Origin: Conchocele bisecta
Taxonomy: Eukaryota; Mollusca; Bivalvia; Lucinida; Thyasiridae
Assembly: GCA_029237695.1 (NCBI GenBank)
Contig: CM055265.1
Span: 44,323,331-44,387,330, forward strand
DNA: 64,000 nt
Direction of reading: 5' to 3'
A model generated the notes under the pieces. That model saw only the letters and a program-made list of their open reading frames with translations, did not search any database and was not told the origin of the DNA. This document shows, one piece after another, positions 51,735-62,982 of the stretch; the first letter of the stretch is position 1; every line of letters starts with the position of its first letter. The position numbers were made by a program, and so were the translations under genes.

Positions 51735-52282
51735 ACGTTTGGATGGTGGGTGACTCCCTCATACATTGGGCGTCATTGCGAGCGGCGGAACACGGGACTG
51801 CCAACCTTGGCCTGCCAGACAACTTTAATGTCGTCTGGCTGGGTAAAAGGGGCATGTGCTGGAGGCAGCTCCTTTCCACCATCCAGGGTGAAATGATATT
51901 TAAGCGGCCCCCAGTTATGATCGTGATCCATGTGGGTACCAACGACGTTGAGTCTCAACTTCTGGGCCAGTTTGTTAAAAAAATGTATAGCGATTTCAAA
52001 TACCTGCGTTCGGTCTTTTCAAAGACACACCTTATTTGGTCGTATATTCTGCCTCGTCTAGGTTGGCAAGGTCAACCTATTATCAACCGAAAACGTTGTA
52101 GAATTAATAGGGCAGGCCGTGTTGCGACTTCTCATAATGAACCCGGTGGGTTCATTACACATGATATAAACTGTGAAATGCCATGCCTGTTTCGGGATGA
52201 TGGGGTACATTTATCTAATGTTGGGAACAATAAGTTTTTAGATGAGTTGTCTGTGGGGGTTAAGAATGTATTGTGCCCCTAG
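51735..52282 (+). CDS. Ng6 SGNH/GDSL-type hydrolase exon
   Basis: Follows TCTGTTTCAG (AG at 51733-51734), phase 1: VWMVGDSLIHWASLRAAE. Block II GKRGMCWRQL, block III IHVGTNDVESQ, block V RDDGVHLSNVG. KRCRINRAGRVA basic stretch. Open to TAG at 52280-52282. Here, unlike in other copies, an ATG lies upstream in frame (51698), so unspliced translation is possible. Confidence 0.82.
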
Positions 52283-52369
52283 AATTTGGGGAACAAATCG
52301 GAAATTCATTTTATTTGCGCATAATGAATAAATGAATGCTGGAATGATTTGTTGTGGCGGAAATTCTAG
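52279..52369 (+). promoter_or_regulatory. Ng6 copy of conserved hairpin at the start of B1
   Basis: CTAGAATTT (52279-52287, overlapping the hydrolase stop codon) then GGGGAAC; TGTGGCGG then AAATTCTAG (52361-52369). The 9-bp stem is perfect with a 73-nt loop. Confidence 0.7.
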
Positions 52370-53301
52370 CGGCCAGGGTCAGATGTGCCATCAATTTCTT
52401 TGAATACAGCCTAATTACATTACAACCTAGGACTGGGTGTCTGCCCGGATATATGGCGGCGTCACCCATGTCATGCATGTAGCGGATATTAAATTGGATT
52501 GGATTCATGGCTGCATTGAATCCATGGCTGGATTGCAGGAAAATACCATATGATATATCCATGGCTGGATTGCATTTTAATAGCTGGATTGGATTCATGG
52601 CTGGGTTGAATCCATGGCTGGATTGCTGGAATATCCATATGATATACCATGGATGGATTGGATTCATGGCTGGATTGAATCCATGAATGGATTGCAGGAA
52701 CATACCATATGATTATCCACAGCTGGAGTGGATTTTAATAGCTGGATTGGATTCATGTCTGTATTGTAATAGGCTAATAGCATAACATGAAACCTGCAGT
52801 ATATGGCTGGATTAGATTTATTCATAATAGCACAAGTTAACAGCATAACATAAAACATGATATTGTCTGCATTTGGAATTCTGCAATAATATAACTCCTG
52901 GGATGTCTGGCCCTGGTCGCTGGGGTTCATGGACCTTGCTTATATGACAGCTCTGGCGGCCTAAAATATTCCACATAAATATAAATCACATAAACATTTG
53001 TGTAGGTATAATCATCCTCTGTGCATCCCTGAGGCTAGGCTTGCCTAGCATGTATCCTGGGATGTTTATCATGAATAAATAGTATGATTTTATAAACTTG
53101 TTTTATTACATAAAACCACTAGTATGTTAGATAATTCAATACACTACAACCCGTTTGGTGGCGGTCTATTAACATGAGTGGTTAATATGTTGCGTCTGAA
53201 TGACTAATTAGAACTGGTCACAGGACATGGCATAGGAATGCGGTGGATTAGTTATTGAACGGGTTGTAGTGTGATTACAAGACAAGGCAGTCTTAAAATA
53301 A
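52355..53301 (+). repeat. Ng6 B1 repeat
   Basis: 947 bp. Carries a satellite-like stretch of GGCTGGATTG(G)ATTCATGGCT units (52480-52760) with palindromic ATTCATGG/CCATGAAT parts, and a 53144-53273 foldback (ACACTACAACCCGTTT ... AACGGGTTGTAGTGTG). Ends CTTAAAATAA at A2. Confidence 0.85.
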
Positions 53302-53513
53302 TATGAGATAATGTCTTTCGATATTATTCTCCGTTTATTTTAGCTAGTCATTGTCGCAATTTTGCTCATTGGTCCCCTGGGGGGTTTATAGCGCTAATTG
53401 GTCGAGTCGGCTTGGGTGCGAACAATACTGAGACCGACCGGTTGCTAGAGAAACAATCTCTTCCGCTTCCGGTTTAATCTAGGCGAGGTTTATGGAAAAA
53501 ATCTCTCAAATTT
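53302..53513 (+). repeat. Ng6 A2 repeat
   Basis: 212 bp copy of A1, followed directly by CCCACCCTCCCACCCC. The unique segment 53514-54450 is non-coding. Confidence 0.87.
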
Positions 53514-54450
53514 CCCACCCTCCCACCCCTTCTAATAATTATCAAAGATGCAAATTGTTGGACTGCATTGTCTGTGGAGCGCAATCTGTTATCTGGCCAG
53601 CATTGGGTTATCTTGAGATGAAATAATAATAAGTTTGAATATGACCATGATGATAACACTAAATAGTTTTGTATGACACATTGCTGGCCAGTATATCGTT
53701 TGTTCCTATTGGCAATAGCAGGTGGTGGCGTCGAACGCAGTATATCGGTACATGAACATATTGCAGCTGGAGGATAAGAACAAACATTTATTCTATGCAG
53801 GCATACACAAGAATATATTAATTTCGGGGACGATATTTTGATTTAATTCAAGTACCGGTATGTTGCGTTTTTGGCCACATGGTGAATGGAATACTGCCAG
53901 CATCCTATGTTTCAGGTTGGGGCCTCGATGGTCTACATGTACCTGTAATTGCTCGTTTTTTCAACACAAGTGGACATCGACAAGGACTACATTTCTCGCC
54001 CGACCAGCAGTGTTACCACTCCATGTATTAAGCTTCATCTGCCTCAGCTCCCGAGTCTCATGCGTAATTTTACGTCTGGACTAGACTTAAATTTAAAATC
54101 CGAGTTGTTTAGTCTTTTTTCCCATGTGATATCTTTGTGAAGTTCAGATTGGCAGTTTCCTCGGGTGCAGTGGCAGATGTGGCTTGGTAAATACATTTGA
54201 GCTTTGTGTGCTCACTCAATTTGTTGAGGGAAACGACATTCGGTTCCTTTGGCCGGAACAGACAGTTTATAGTGGTGGCCAGTGTACTGGAACTTGCAGT
54301 GTACAGAATTCAGATATGTTATAATAGGAATGAGCGTGCATGTATGAGCTTTGATGTTCATTGTGTATCGGGAATCTTAATAACGTGAATGTATCATTTG
54401 ATTTTCATTACATATGTGTTAATAGTCGCTAGTGCTGTATGGAAATTCTA

Positions 54451-55070
54451 TGGCGGAAATTCTAGCGGCCAGGGTCAGATGTGCCATCAATTTCTTTGAA
54501 TACAGCCTAATTACATTACAACCTAGGACTGGGTGTCTGCCCGGATATATGGCGGCGTCACCCATGTCATGCATGTAGCGGATATTAAATTGGATTGGAT
54601 TCATGGCTGCATTGAATCCATGGCTGGATTGCAGGAAAATACCATATGATATATCCATGGCTGGATTGCATTTTAATAGCTGGATTGGATTCATGGCTGG
54701 GTTGAATCCATGGCTGGATTGCTGGAAAATACCATATGATATATCCATGGATGGATTGGATTCATGGCTGGATTGAATCCATGAATGGATTGCAGGAACA
54801 TACCATATGATTATCCACAGCTGGAGTGGATTTTAATAGCTGGATTGGATTCATGGCTGTATTGTAATAGGCTAATAGCATAACATGAAACCTGCATGTA
54901 TTTATGGCTGGATTAGATTTTATTCATAATAGCACAAGTCAACAGCATAACATAAAACATGATATTGTCTGCATTTGGAATTCTGCAATAATATAACTCC
55001 TGGGATGTCTGGCCCTTGGAGTCCGCTTGGGGTTTCATGGGACTTGCTTATAATACCAGGGGGGGGGGGT

Positions 55071-55114
<44 letters not shown>

Positions 55115-55528
55115 GGGTCAGCTCTGGCGGCCATAAAATATTCCACATCAAATTTAAAAATCACATAAACCATTTGTTGTAGGTAATAATCATTCCTCGG
55201 TGGGCATCCCTGAGGCTAGGCTTCGCCTAGCATTGTATCCCTGGGATTTTGTTGTTTAGATGTAATAAATAGTAATGATTTGTTAATAAACTTGTTTATT
55301 GATACATAAAAACCTACTAGTATGTTAGATTAATTCAAATACACTACAACCCGTTTTGGTGGCGGTGGTCTATTAACACGAGTTTTGGTTTAAATATGGT
55401 TGCGTCTGAATGACTAATTAGAATAACTGGTCACAGGACATGGCATAGGAAGAATGCGGTGGATTAGTTATTGAAACGGGTTGGTTGTTTGTAGTGGTGA
55501 TTACAAGACCAGGCAAGTCTTAAAATAA
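54451..55528 (+). repeat. Ng6 B2 repeat with long G tract
   Basis: Copy of B1, starting TGGCGGAAATTCTAG. Near-identical to about 55015; after that a G-rich insertion of about 50 bases (55062-55113) and many 1-6 base insertions relative to B1. Ends CTTAAAATAA. Confidence 0.82.
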
Positions 55529-58227
55529 ATACCAATATTTGACCAAAAATTTCACCAAAATAAAAAGGAAATAGGCTCATTCTTTTCTTAAATTTTGCTT
55601 TAATTTAATATTATTCGAAAAAAACTCTTGTTTTTGTTGCATTGTTTATATAGCCGTTTAAAATATTAAAAAATTTGGGCAGGTTTCGTGGAAAACAGAC
55701 TTATAGTTATGTTTACTAGGTGGGTGGCAGGTTAAGAGATTAAATTTTGATTTTTTAATGTTGGTTTTGTTTTAGCCGCCTTGTCAACAGTTTAACCCTT
55801 TTACACCGCCCTATCTTAATTGTTTTGTCGTATGCTGTTTCTTTTTTCTTTCAATTTTTTCCATTTTTTAACCATCAAAAAAACATCTTTGACAGCACTT
55901 TAGAATTAATTTTACAAAACAGTATTGACCAAATAAGGCAAGATATAAAATAAAGGGCAAAAAACCCCCAAGCAAGCCGACCAATTTGTAGTGGTCTAAG
56001 GTTTGTTAATGTCTATTTTAAGGCCGCTGGTTTAATAGGGTTGTAAATCCATAAACGCACCTGTTGTGATTGGAGGGGGGGGGGGATCGTTCACCACACC
56101 TGAGTCACTTAGCCCCCACTCCCTAAAATGTATTATGATTAGTACTAATATTATTACTTTTAATAATGGTTATAACCAAGAATTCAAAACTGTCAAGTAA
56201 CAAGGTAATTAAGTTTAAAATTTTCAAGGAGGTTCTACTGTACCTTCGTTGTTGAAGTTTTTGGGGAAAAAGGGCCAGGAAGGGGGCACACAGGAGTCGA
56301 GGCCCAACTGCCCACCCCCTGCCAGTACACGTATTCCCGGTGACCTCCACCACCCACAGCCTTCAATACCCCCGATTGAAGCTTGGCGTGCCGGCTGTCG
56401 GGCGACGATAACAGCTCGTGGGTACTGGGTTGGCAGCCACCTGGGGTGAATGTCTACCGCAATTCTGGAGAGTTTGCAAGTGAAACAGGTTAATATATGG
56501 TCTTCGGAGATTGTTGACTTAATTGAGCTGTCCCAGCATATTTTACCAGGGCCCGTAAATCATAATATCCTTGTTTTTGTACTAAACTAACGGAAACCGA
56601 TCTTAAATAGGTCTAAGTTTAAGTTAAATCTAAAATTATTTTTTGAATACGGGCCCAGTTCTCTACCGAAGGAAATAGTGTAAATAATCTATAAATTGAA
56701 ACAATTTAACACCAATTTATAAACCTAACCCTTCAATATGATGTTAATGAGGACGGTTGGTTGAAAACAGTAAAAGGTGGTTCCATCACTGACCACACAA
56801 CAAACAACAATATGGCTGTGATTGGAGAAAATGGAGCTTATGGGATTTGCGACCAGTTTTGAATCCTGATCCTAAAACCTAGCAAACACAAAACGAAAAT
56901 AACCACAGAGACGAAACTTGCATAAGTATTAAGTATCTAACTTTGCAGCATTTATTTTGACTTTTCCAATATTGCCTCCAGGAAAAAAATAAACATTTGA
57001 TGCATTTCTCTGTGGCTGTAATCCATCCATTTGCACAAGGTGATCAATATAGTGACCGTGACCTTGGGACATGGAATTGTTTTGTGCAACAAAGCACCAT
57101 CTGCCTAGACAATACAAATAATTGCAAAATTTATTATCCAAACCAGTCAAGTTGGTCCAAATTGTTAATGAATGGATATATACGTATTAAAAAGACCGTT
57201 ATAATGCTGAATTAAATTTTTTTTTCATTTTCATCTGCCGTTCATTTTTTAATTTTCCATTTTTTTCTTACAAAAATATTATTTGATAGCACTTTAGAAT
57301 TTTTAATTTCTAATGGAAATGATTTCCTAAAGTACCTAGCCTAAATTCATGTTTTCCATCAAGAAAGAAGGACAAAATTATAAAACCCAAACCCCCCCCA
57401 ACACAGCAAACGACAATTTTCGTTTTGCCGCTAATCTAAGGGTTAATTAACATTACATGGGCTATCAGTATTATCTTGTAATGCCTATTGATGAGGGGAT
57501 TTTGATGATTACGGTAATTGTATAATCTCCCAACCTGCCGTTCTAATACCAGTCGGGGTTTCCTGACTTTCAATAACTGTCATACCGAGCTTGGATGTCT
57601 CCCTAATCATAAACAACAGGCCAATAGCAGGATTAAATAAAGAAACCAAGATTACAAAGATTCACATGGTAAAAGATGGTAGATTAGTAGGTACCCGGGA
57701 AATACATTAATGCAAATCAGTTGGACAGAAAGAAAAACAAGACGGTCGGACAAAGAGGGTGGTCCCATAATATATAACAATTGTAAAATAACCCAAAAAC
57801 AATGTTTGGGGTACATAAAAATTTGAAAAAAATTGTGATGCTGGATTAATGACACTACTAACAAATGTAGGTTGAGAATAGAACCATTGACCACACATGG
57901 CTTTCTGTATAGTTGCCACAAAAGAAATGAGTCTAAGAATAACAAGAGGGACTTATAATGAAATAATTTGTTAAGATCTGGACCACAGACGATTTGAAAC
58001 TCCCTCCTGCATACCAACGTTAGACAAAGATCCAAATTGGTCTGACTATAACAATTGTTTTTGTATTATTTACACAGTAATTGGATTAGTTAACCATGGT
58101 ATTAGGTTAGGGGACAGGGCTGGTAAGAGAATGGTGAGAGTGGAGAATTCAATCAACACCCCGCCTTGTGATTTGATAATTTTTTTTTATTTTAATATAA
58201 TTTATTTCATTTTTATATTATATTTAC
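55529..58227. other. no gene recognised
   Basis: AT-rich, with homopolymer runs. AAATTTGGGCAGGTT near 55669 repeats a segment at 2478. A GC-richer patch at 56260-56450 shows no recognisable protein. Short ORFs on both strands are not supported by any motif. Confidence 0.45.
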
Positions 58228-58538
58228 ATTCGCAGCGTTTCAGTGGAACAGACAATAAGACATGAATGGCCTTCACATATCAACACATCTACATTATTTG
58301 CGATTATAGATGATTCCCATTGGTGTGCCACTTCTTGTGACTTTACACAAGCCAAGTTGACGTCTGCTGTTCTACCACCATATTTGTACCTCGACCTCGA
58401 AGACAGCGCGGCCCTGACTAGATTTGCTGAAACAAAGGGTGGCACGTCCACGCGGTGGCCATCCTTCCATATATGGGTCCCCTTCTTGAACGGGTTAGCC
58501 ATTGATGAGCCCTCTCTTACAGGAATCACCCGGTGGAA
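58228..58538 (-). CDS. candidate internal exon, unknown protein
   Basis: On the minus strand, TTCTTTCCATTCCAG precedes an open stretch of about 103 codons (reads FHRVIPVREGSSMANPFKKG, HIWKDGHRVDVPPFVSANLV, CVKSQEVAHQWESSIIANN, VDVLICEGHSCLIVCSTETL) that ends at donor GAAT|GTAAAT. The exon is clearly GC-richer than its flanks and its reading looks protein-like. I do not recognise the family. The plus-strand frame across the same bases is also open, which lowers confidence. Confidence 0.35.
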
Positions 58539-58732
58539 CTGGAATGGAAAGAATTATGTCAACAATTTGATGTATGGGAACTCTGATTACAAAATATTGT
58601 TAATGCATCTTTCTGTGATTTTACCACCTTTTGTGTTATGGAAAATATTTATGATAACCATTTTTGTTCCCATTAAACCCTTTCACCACCTGAATTTCCA
58701 TGCTAATTTTTGGACTATTTACATTATGCATA

Positions 58733-58931
58733 CAGTTCGAACCTGTGGCTAAAGACCAAACCTGCCCGAGTAGCAATCACCTGGCTTTAAATGGCCTAAA
58801 AACATTTGTGTTGTCTCAATGGCAACGCTTACTAATATAAATGACCCTGCGAATAAAGACCCACCATTGTGAATAAAGGCCAAGATTTTGTCACTTCCCA
58901 TGGCTGGCCATTTATTCACAGGTTTTGACTG
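58733..58931. mobile_element. small MITE with TA flanks
   Basis: Ends CAGTTCGAACCTGTG (left) and CACAGGTTTTGACTG (right), inverted, flanked by TA on both sides (58731-58732, 58932-58933). A related right end (GTTCACAGGTTCGACTGTA) lies at 28548-28566. Confidence 0.6.
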
Positions 58932-59089
58932 TAGAGTTTAAATTTTTCAAAAAAAACAAATATCTGCATGTTCCTGGTCTTGTTGATAGGAAAACATGGG
59001 CTATTGTTTTGAAATTGAAACAATGATATAGATGGGTTTTCTTGTAAGAGTATAATATTCCATTGCAACTTCATACACAAAGACCAGAC

Positions 59090-59208
59090 CTGGGCGTATT
59101 CAAGCGTGCTTTCTCCTTGGATGACCAGGGGGCAGGTTGGCTGTAGGTGCCAGGACAGATCCACGGAGTCTGGGCGGTCGTGGGCAGCCCTTCGGGGACT
59201 TAGACTTC
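59090..59208 (-). CDS. candidate exon, unknown protein
   Basis: On the minus strand TAGTTTGTTACAG precedes SLSPRRAAHDRPDSVDLSWH, LQPTCPLVIQGESTLEYAQ, ending CCCAG|GTCTGG in phase 0, which would fit the phase-0 start of the exon at 58538. GC-richer than surroundings. Donor is weak. Family unknown. Confidence 0.22.
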
Positions 59209-61522
59209 CTGTAACAAACTACACAGGCCCGTGAACAGATCCGGGCATCGGACTAGGTGACATGGGGTCACCCGCCTTCCCTTGGAAGGGTAACTACATT
59301 TCCTATAACAAAACATCAGCTAAACTAGGCCAATGTCAAGGAAGGAATGATATTTTGCAGTCTAAACATTCTATATGTCAAGGAGGATCACGTCTATTTT
59401 CGCAATCATCTAAATGTGATGTTAAATGTTTACAAGACAATCATTTTTAAATAATAAAATTTTCTTTAATAGAATGATTTTGTAAAACCGAACTGATTTA
59501 GATGATTTATCCGGTTGCACCTAAAAGGCAATAATTTATTCGGGTTTCATAGGAATGCTGAATTTTTTTATTTCCTTTGCATAGGTTCAACCCCCCCTCG
59601 ACCCACCACCCTCCCTCCCCACGTACCCCCCGCCCCCCTAGAACGAACTCAACTCATCTTCCAACAAATAAAGGTTCGTAGGGACCTTCTCGGTCTATGT
59701 CTGCCTAGTCTCTGGGGAAAAGAATCAAGTAGCAATTTGTAATATTAGTTTACAACGGGTTTCCGTTGTTTGCACAAATAGGTGCAAAGGTTGCAAACAA
59801 ATAGCGCGTGCTTGTTTGCACATGGGCCTTTAGGCAATTGCTCATTTCCGGGGCCCCGCGCGTTAAGTGGAAGTGCCTTTCATGTCGTCACTACGCGGAA
59901 GTGCCTTCCATGAACGTCAACTACTTCATGAACGTTCCATTGACGTTCATTTGACGCAGCTCTGGAATTTGTCATTACCTAAAAATTATTTACAAAATAA
60001 ATAATAATGCTCAAAATTACATCAGTTTTTTTTTGTTGGTAATGTTAACAATAAAAGTTTGATTCATGTCCAGCCATTGCTGCAAATCGGTTTGTTGCTT
60101 TGGCCCTCGGGAACTGTTTGAACCCGCGGCCTGCGGACCGATTGGGATTTACAAAAAACCAGTTTTCCCTCGGGTCCACAGCAAACGTTTGCACACGGTC
60201 TGGACATGATTCAAACCTTATATTAACAACATGAAAATCTGTAAATTACTGATGGAGGATGTACCCCTCAAAGCCACAAGCTGCCGCATGGGTGGGTCTT
60301 AATAGAATGAAAATGTTGATGATTGTGTCCGACCGCACTGAGGGCCACTATTTGAAAAGAGAAACTTCTTAAAAAAAACTTAAAAAAACTAAAAAAAAAA
60401 ACAATCAGTAGCGAGCGTAATTGTATTAATGTGGAACGGATGTATCGTTAAATGAAGTAACTGCATGTGTGCAAATATGAAGATATTAGTGAAGGCAAAC
60501 AGAAATTTTCATAGGTGAATTTGAGAAACTGCTTACAAAAACTTTCAAAAAATAAATGGTATGGTGAACAAGACAGGGCGAAAACCGCCCCGAATTCTCA
60601 ACGGGGGGCCCCTAAAAAAATAATCTCCGGCCTGGCCACAATCAATGGGCTCATTAGATTTTTGTTTTGGATGTTATAGTGTTTCTATTCTTTCCTAATT
60701 CCGAAAATGACAAAGAGATGTATTTTAAGCAATGGAAATATAAACACGTTTAGTATTCACTCCTTCGCAAACCCCCAAAAAAATAAAATTTATGCAGCAG
60801 CTTCTATAAAAAAAATTTTGCCAATTTTGCCAAGTTTGTTAGTGATTTTTATTGCCCCATTTTCAGCATTATGACTCTTTCACTTTGAAAAAATAAAAGT
60901 TTACTTTTCAGTTCTTTTTAATTAAACCATACTTAATAAGTTCAGTTGTTATTGTAATAAACTAACTTTGTAGCCGATTCAATTACCTTTATCAACATGT
61001 CATTTATATTATCATAAATACCTAAACAAACAAATAAGAATTATAGCTGGAAGTTAGCTGTAGGCGTGGTTCCGTTATTGGATTTGATTTTGAATTAATT
61101 TACCCTTTACCCCCTTAACTAAATAAAACTTAATAAAAAACAAAGAAAGGACAAATAGGACAAAATAAAATAGTTTGGTTGCAAATGACTCAAGGATCAG
61201 CTACTCAATAAACATTGAAAGACAAATTTTATTGTAAAATATATCGTTATTCCCGAAAATATTTGTTGTTACCGCTCTTTCAAACATCTAACTTTTTTTA
61301 TTCAGTAAAAAATAAACACATGTAGAGTCTTGTGAGCGCCCAAAATAATAACCTTTTTAATGCTTAATTATATATTCAAATATATTTTTGTACCAATGTT
61401 CGGGGACCCAACTTACGCTATGGATAAATAACAATTTTTATTATAAATGGCAAATCCCTTGAAAACACAGTCACCAGTACCTACCTGGAATATATGAAAT
61501 TGTAGAAGTCTGTGACGGTGTC
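59209..61522. other. no gene recognised; small inverted repeats
   Basis: Contains an ACGTTCAT/ATGAACGT-rich patch (59900-59955) and a ~150-bp inverted pair GATTCATGTCCAG / CTGGACATGATTC at 60061-60213. The rest is AT-rich without coding signal. Confidence 0.45.
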
Positions 61523-61929
61523 GAGTCTGTGACGCAATTACCTTGAATTAAAAAAATAAAAAATCGTTTTTTTTAAAATTTATAACTACTTGGCGAAGAC
61601 ATTTTGTAACATTAATATTGAAATCTTAGTGATTGGTATTACCATACATAAATAACTAATGTCAAAATTTCAATACAATACAATACAAGTTAATGAAATT
61701 TCTCGTATTTGTCTAGCTTTTTTTAGCCAGCATTGTCAGTTGTTCCATAGTGTAAATATAAAATTTGACTTTGATACAATGCATTTGACATACGCAAATC
61801 ACTTTTCAAATCTATTATAGTTTGCCAAACTAGCTACACAATGAACTGAAGCTTAATTGCAGTCATATATACTAAGAATTAATTATTACTGGCAATATAT
61901 TTCAATTCAATGCCTGGCGTCACAGACTC
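61523..61929. repeat. inverted pair GAGTCTGTGACGC ... GCGTCACAGACTC
   Basis: A 13-bp perfect inverted pair with a partly matching TTGAATT further in. The same core GAGTCTGTGAC recurs at 63406 and 63782. It may mark the ends of a MITE family; no duplication of flanks was found. Confidence 0.4.
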
Positions 61930-62595
61930 TACCAAAAATATCAACCATTACAAATATAAGCATATAAGGCTTGGGCGTAATCATTGGGATTACAAAATAT
62001 ACCCAGTATCCTAATATGCCAGACACTTCTAAAATTACTATTGGTTTGGTGCCAATATTTACTAAAGCAGCAGCAACAATAACATATTTTAAATTGAATC
62101 ACTAGTGCCAATGTGTATAAATGTAAAGCAGGTGATGTGCACTCTTGTTTACATACAATCTAAATACGACTTTAATAACTTCAAAGCATATTACACAAAT
62201 GTTTTTATACGGCGGTGCGAGAAGACAGCAATGAAAATTCAGCAACATCAACATGAAAGCCCAAAAGTCAGCGGCTGAATTACAGACATTCAGCAACAAC
62301 AACAACAACAACAATAAAAGTGTGAGTCATTATAAAGATTTTAACCCGGGAAATTCAAAAAAACTAATAATGAAGGAATAACGAAAAAAGGGTATTACAA
62401 CTAAATATGTTATGGATGATACTTTACTGGTGGGAGTGATGTACAATATGTACAATATGTGGAATATCCAACATGTTTTGACAGTTATGGGAATTGTCAT
62501 TGGTTTTCGTGTCTGTATTAAAACACAACCCTATCGACCTACACCGCTCTCTCTCTATATATATATGTATAGTATTAGTAAGGTATACATTCAAG
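61930..62595. other. no gene recognised
   Basis: AT-rich, with a short CAA repeat near 62295. Nothing coding seen. Confidence 0.45.
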
Positions 62596-62982
62596 TAGTG
62601 TTTTCCCTAGCAAGAAATGGGAGGGCGCGGCGCCCTGCCATTTTTTTTTGCCGCCCACCTGCGCCCCCCTGCTGTAAAACAATTGTAAAAACAAAAACAT
62701 TTTTTTTTTTTTTTACTTTTACTTTTTTACTTTTATATATCATTCTGATATATTGAGTGTCTCCTTAGAAGATGGGATTATATGGTTCTAGCACTGTTTT
62801 ACCTTCATAAATATGCAGAAAATAAGATAAAATTGCAATATTTGGAGATTATACTTGATACTTTTCTGTCTTTATTTCGTGCATGCCTATATAAATGTGC
62901 CTTTTTCCGATTTCACGAATTAAAATGTGCCCTTTTTTCAAGTCCAGCACCGTGCTCCTTTTTTGGTCTGGGGGAAACACTA
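62596..62982. mobile_element. hAT-type MITE with 7-bp flanks
   Basis: Ends TAGTGTTTTCCC and GGGGGAAACACTA, inverted; flanked by ATTCAAG (62589-62595 and 62983-62989). hAT duplications are usually 8 bp; here 7 match. Interior holds GGGCGCGGCGCCC and a T14 run; non-coding. Confidence 0.7.

Larger units (their letters stand above)
47646..55528 (+). mobile_element. Ng6: Ngaro-type element with complete split repeats
   Basis: A1 47646-47857; gag-pol 47886-50552; YR 50516-51426; hydrolase 51735-52282; B1 52355-53301 abutting A2 53302-53513; unique 53514-54450; B2 54451-55528. A1 and A2 (212 bp) differ by one base. B2 matches B1 up to about 55015 and then carries many small insertions and a long G tract. 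Left flank is Ng5 B2; right flank (ATACCAATATTTGACC) does not continue Ng5 B2. Confidence 0.87.

Noticed and set aside
57652..58035. 127-codon minus-strand hydrophobic ORF
   Set aside because: AT-driven Leu/Phe-rich reading without motif or splice context.
62412..62756. 114-codon + strand ORF
   Set aside because: Spans the start of a MITE and a T14 run; no domain.
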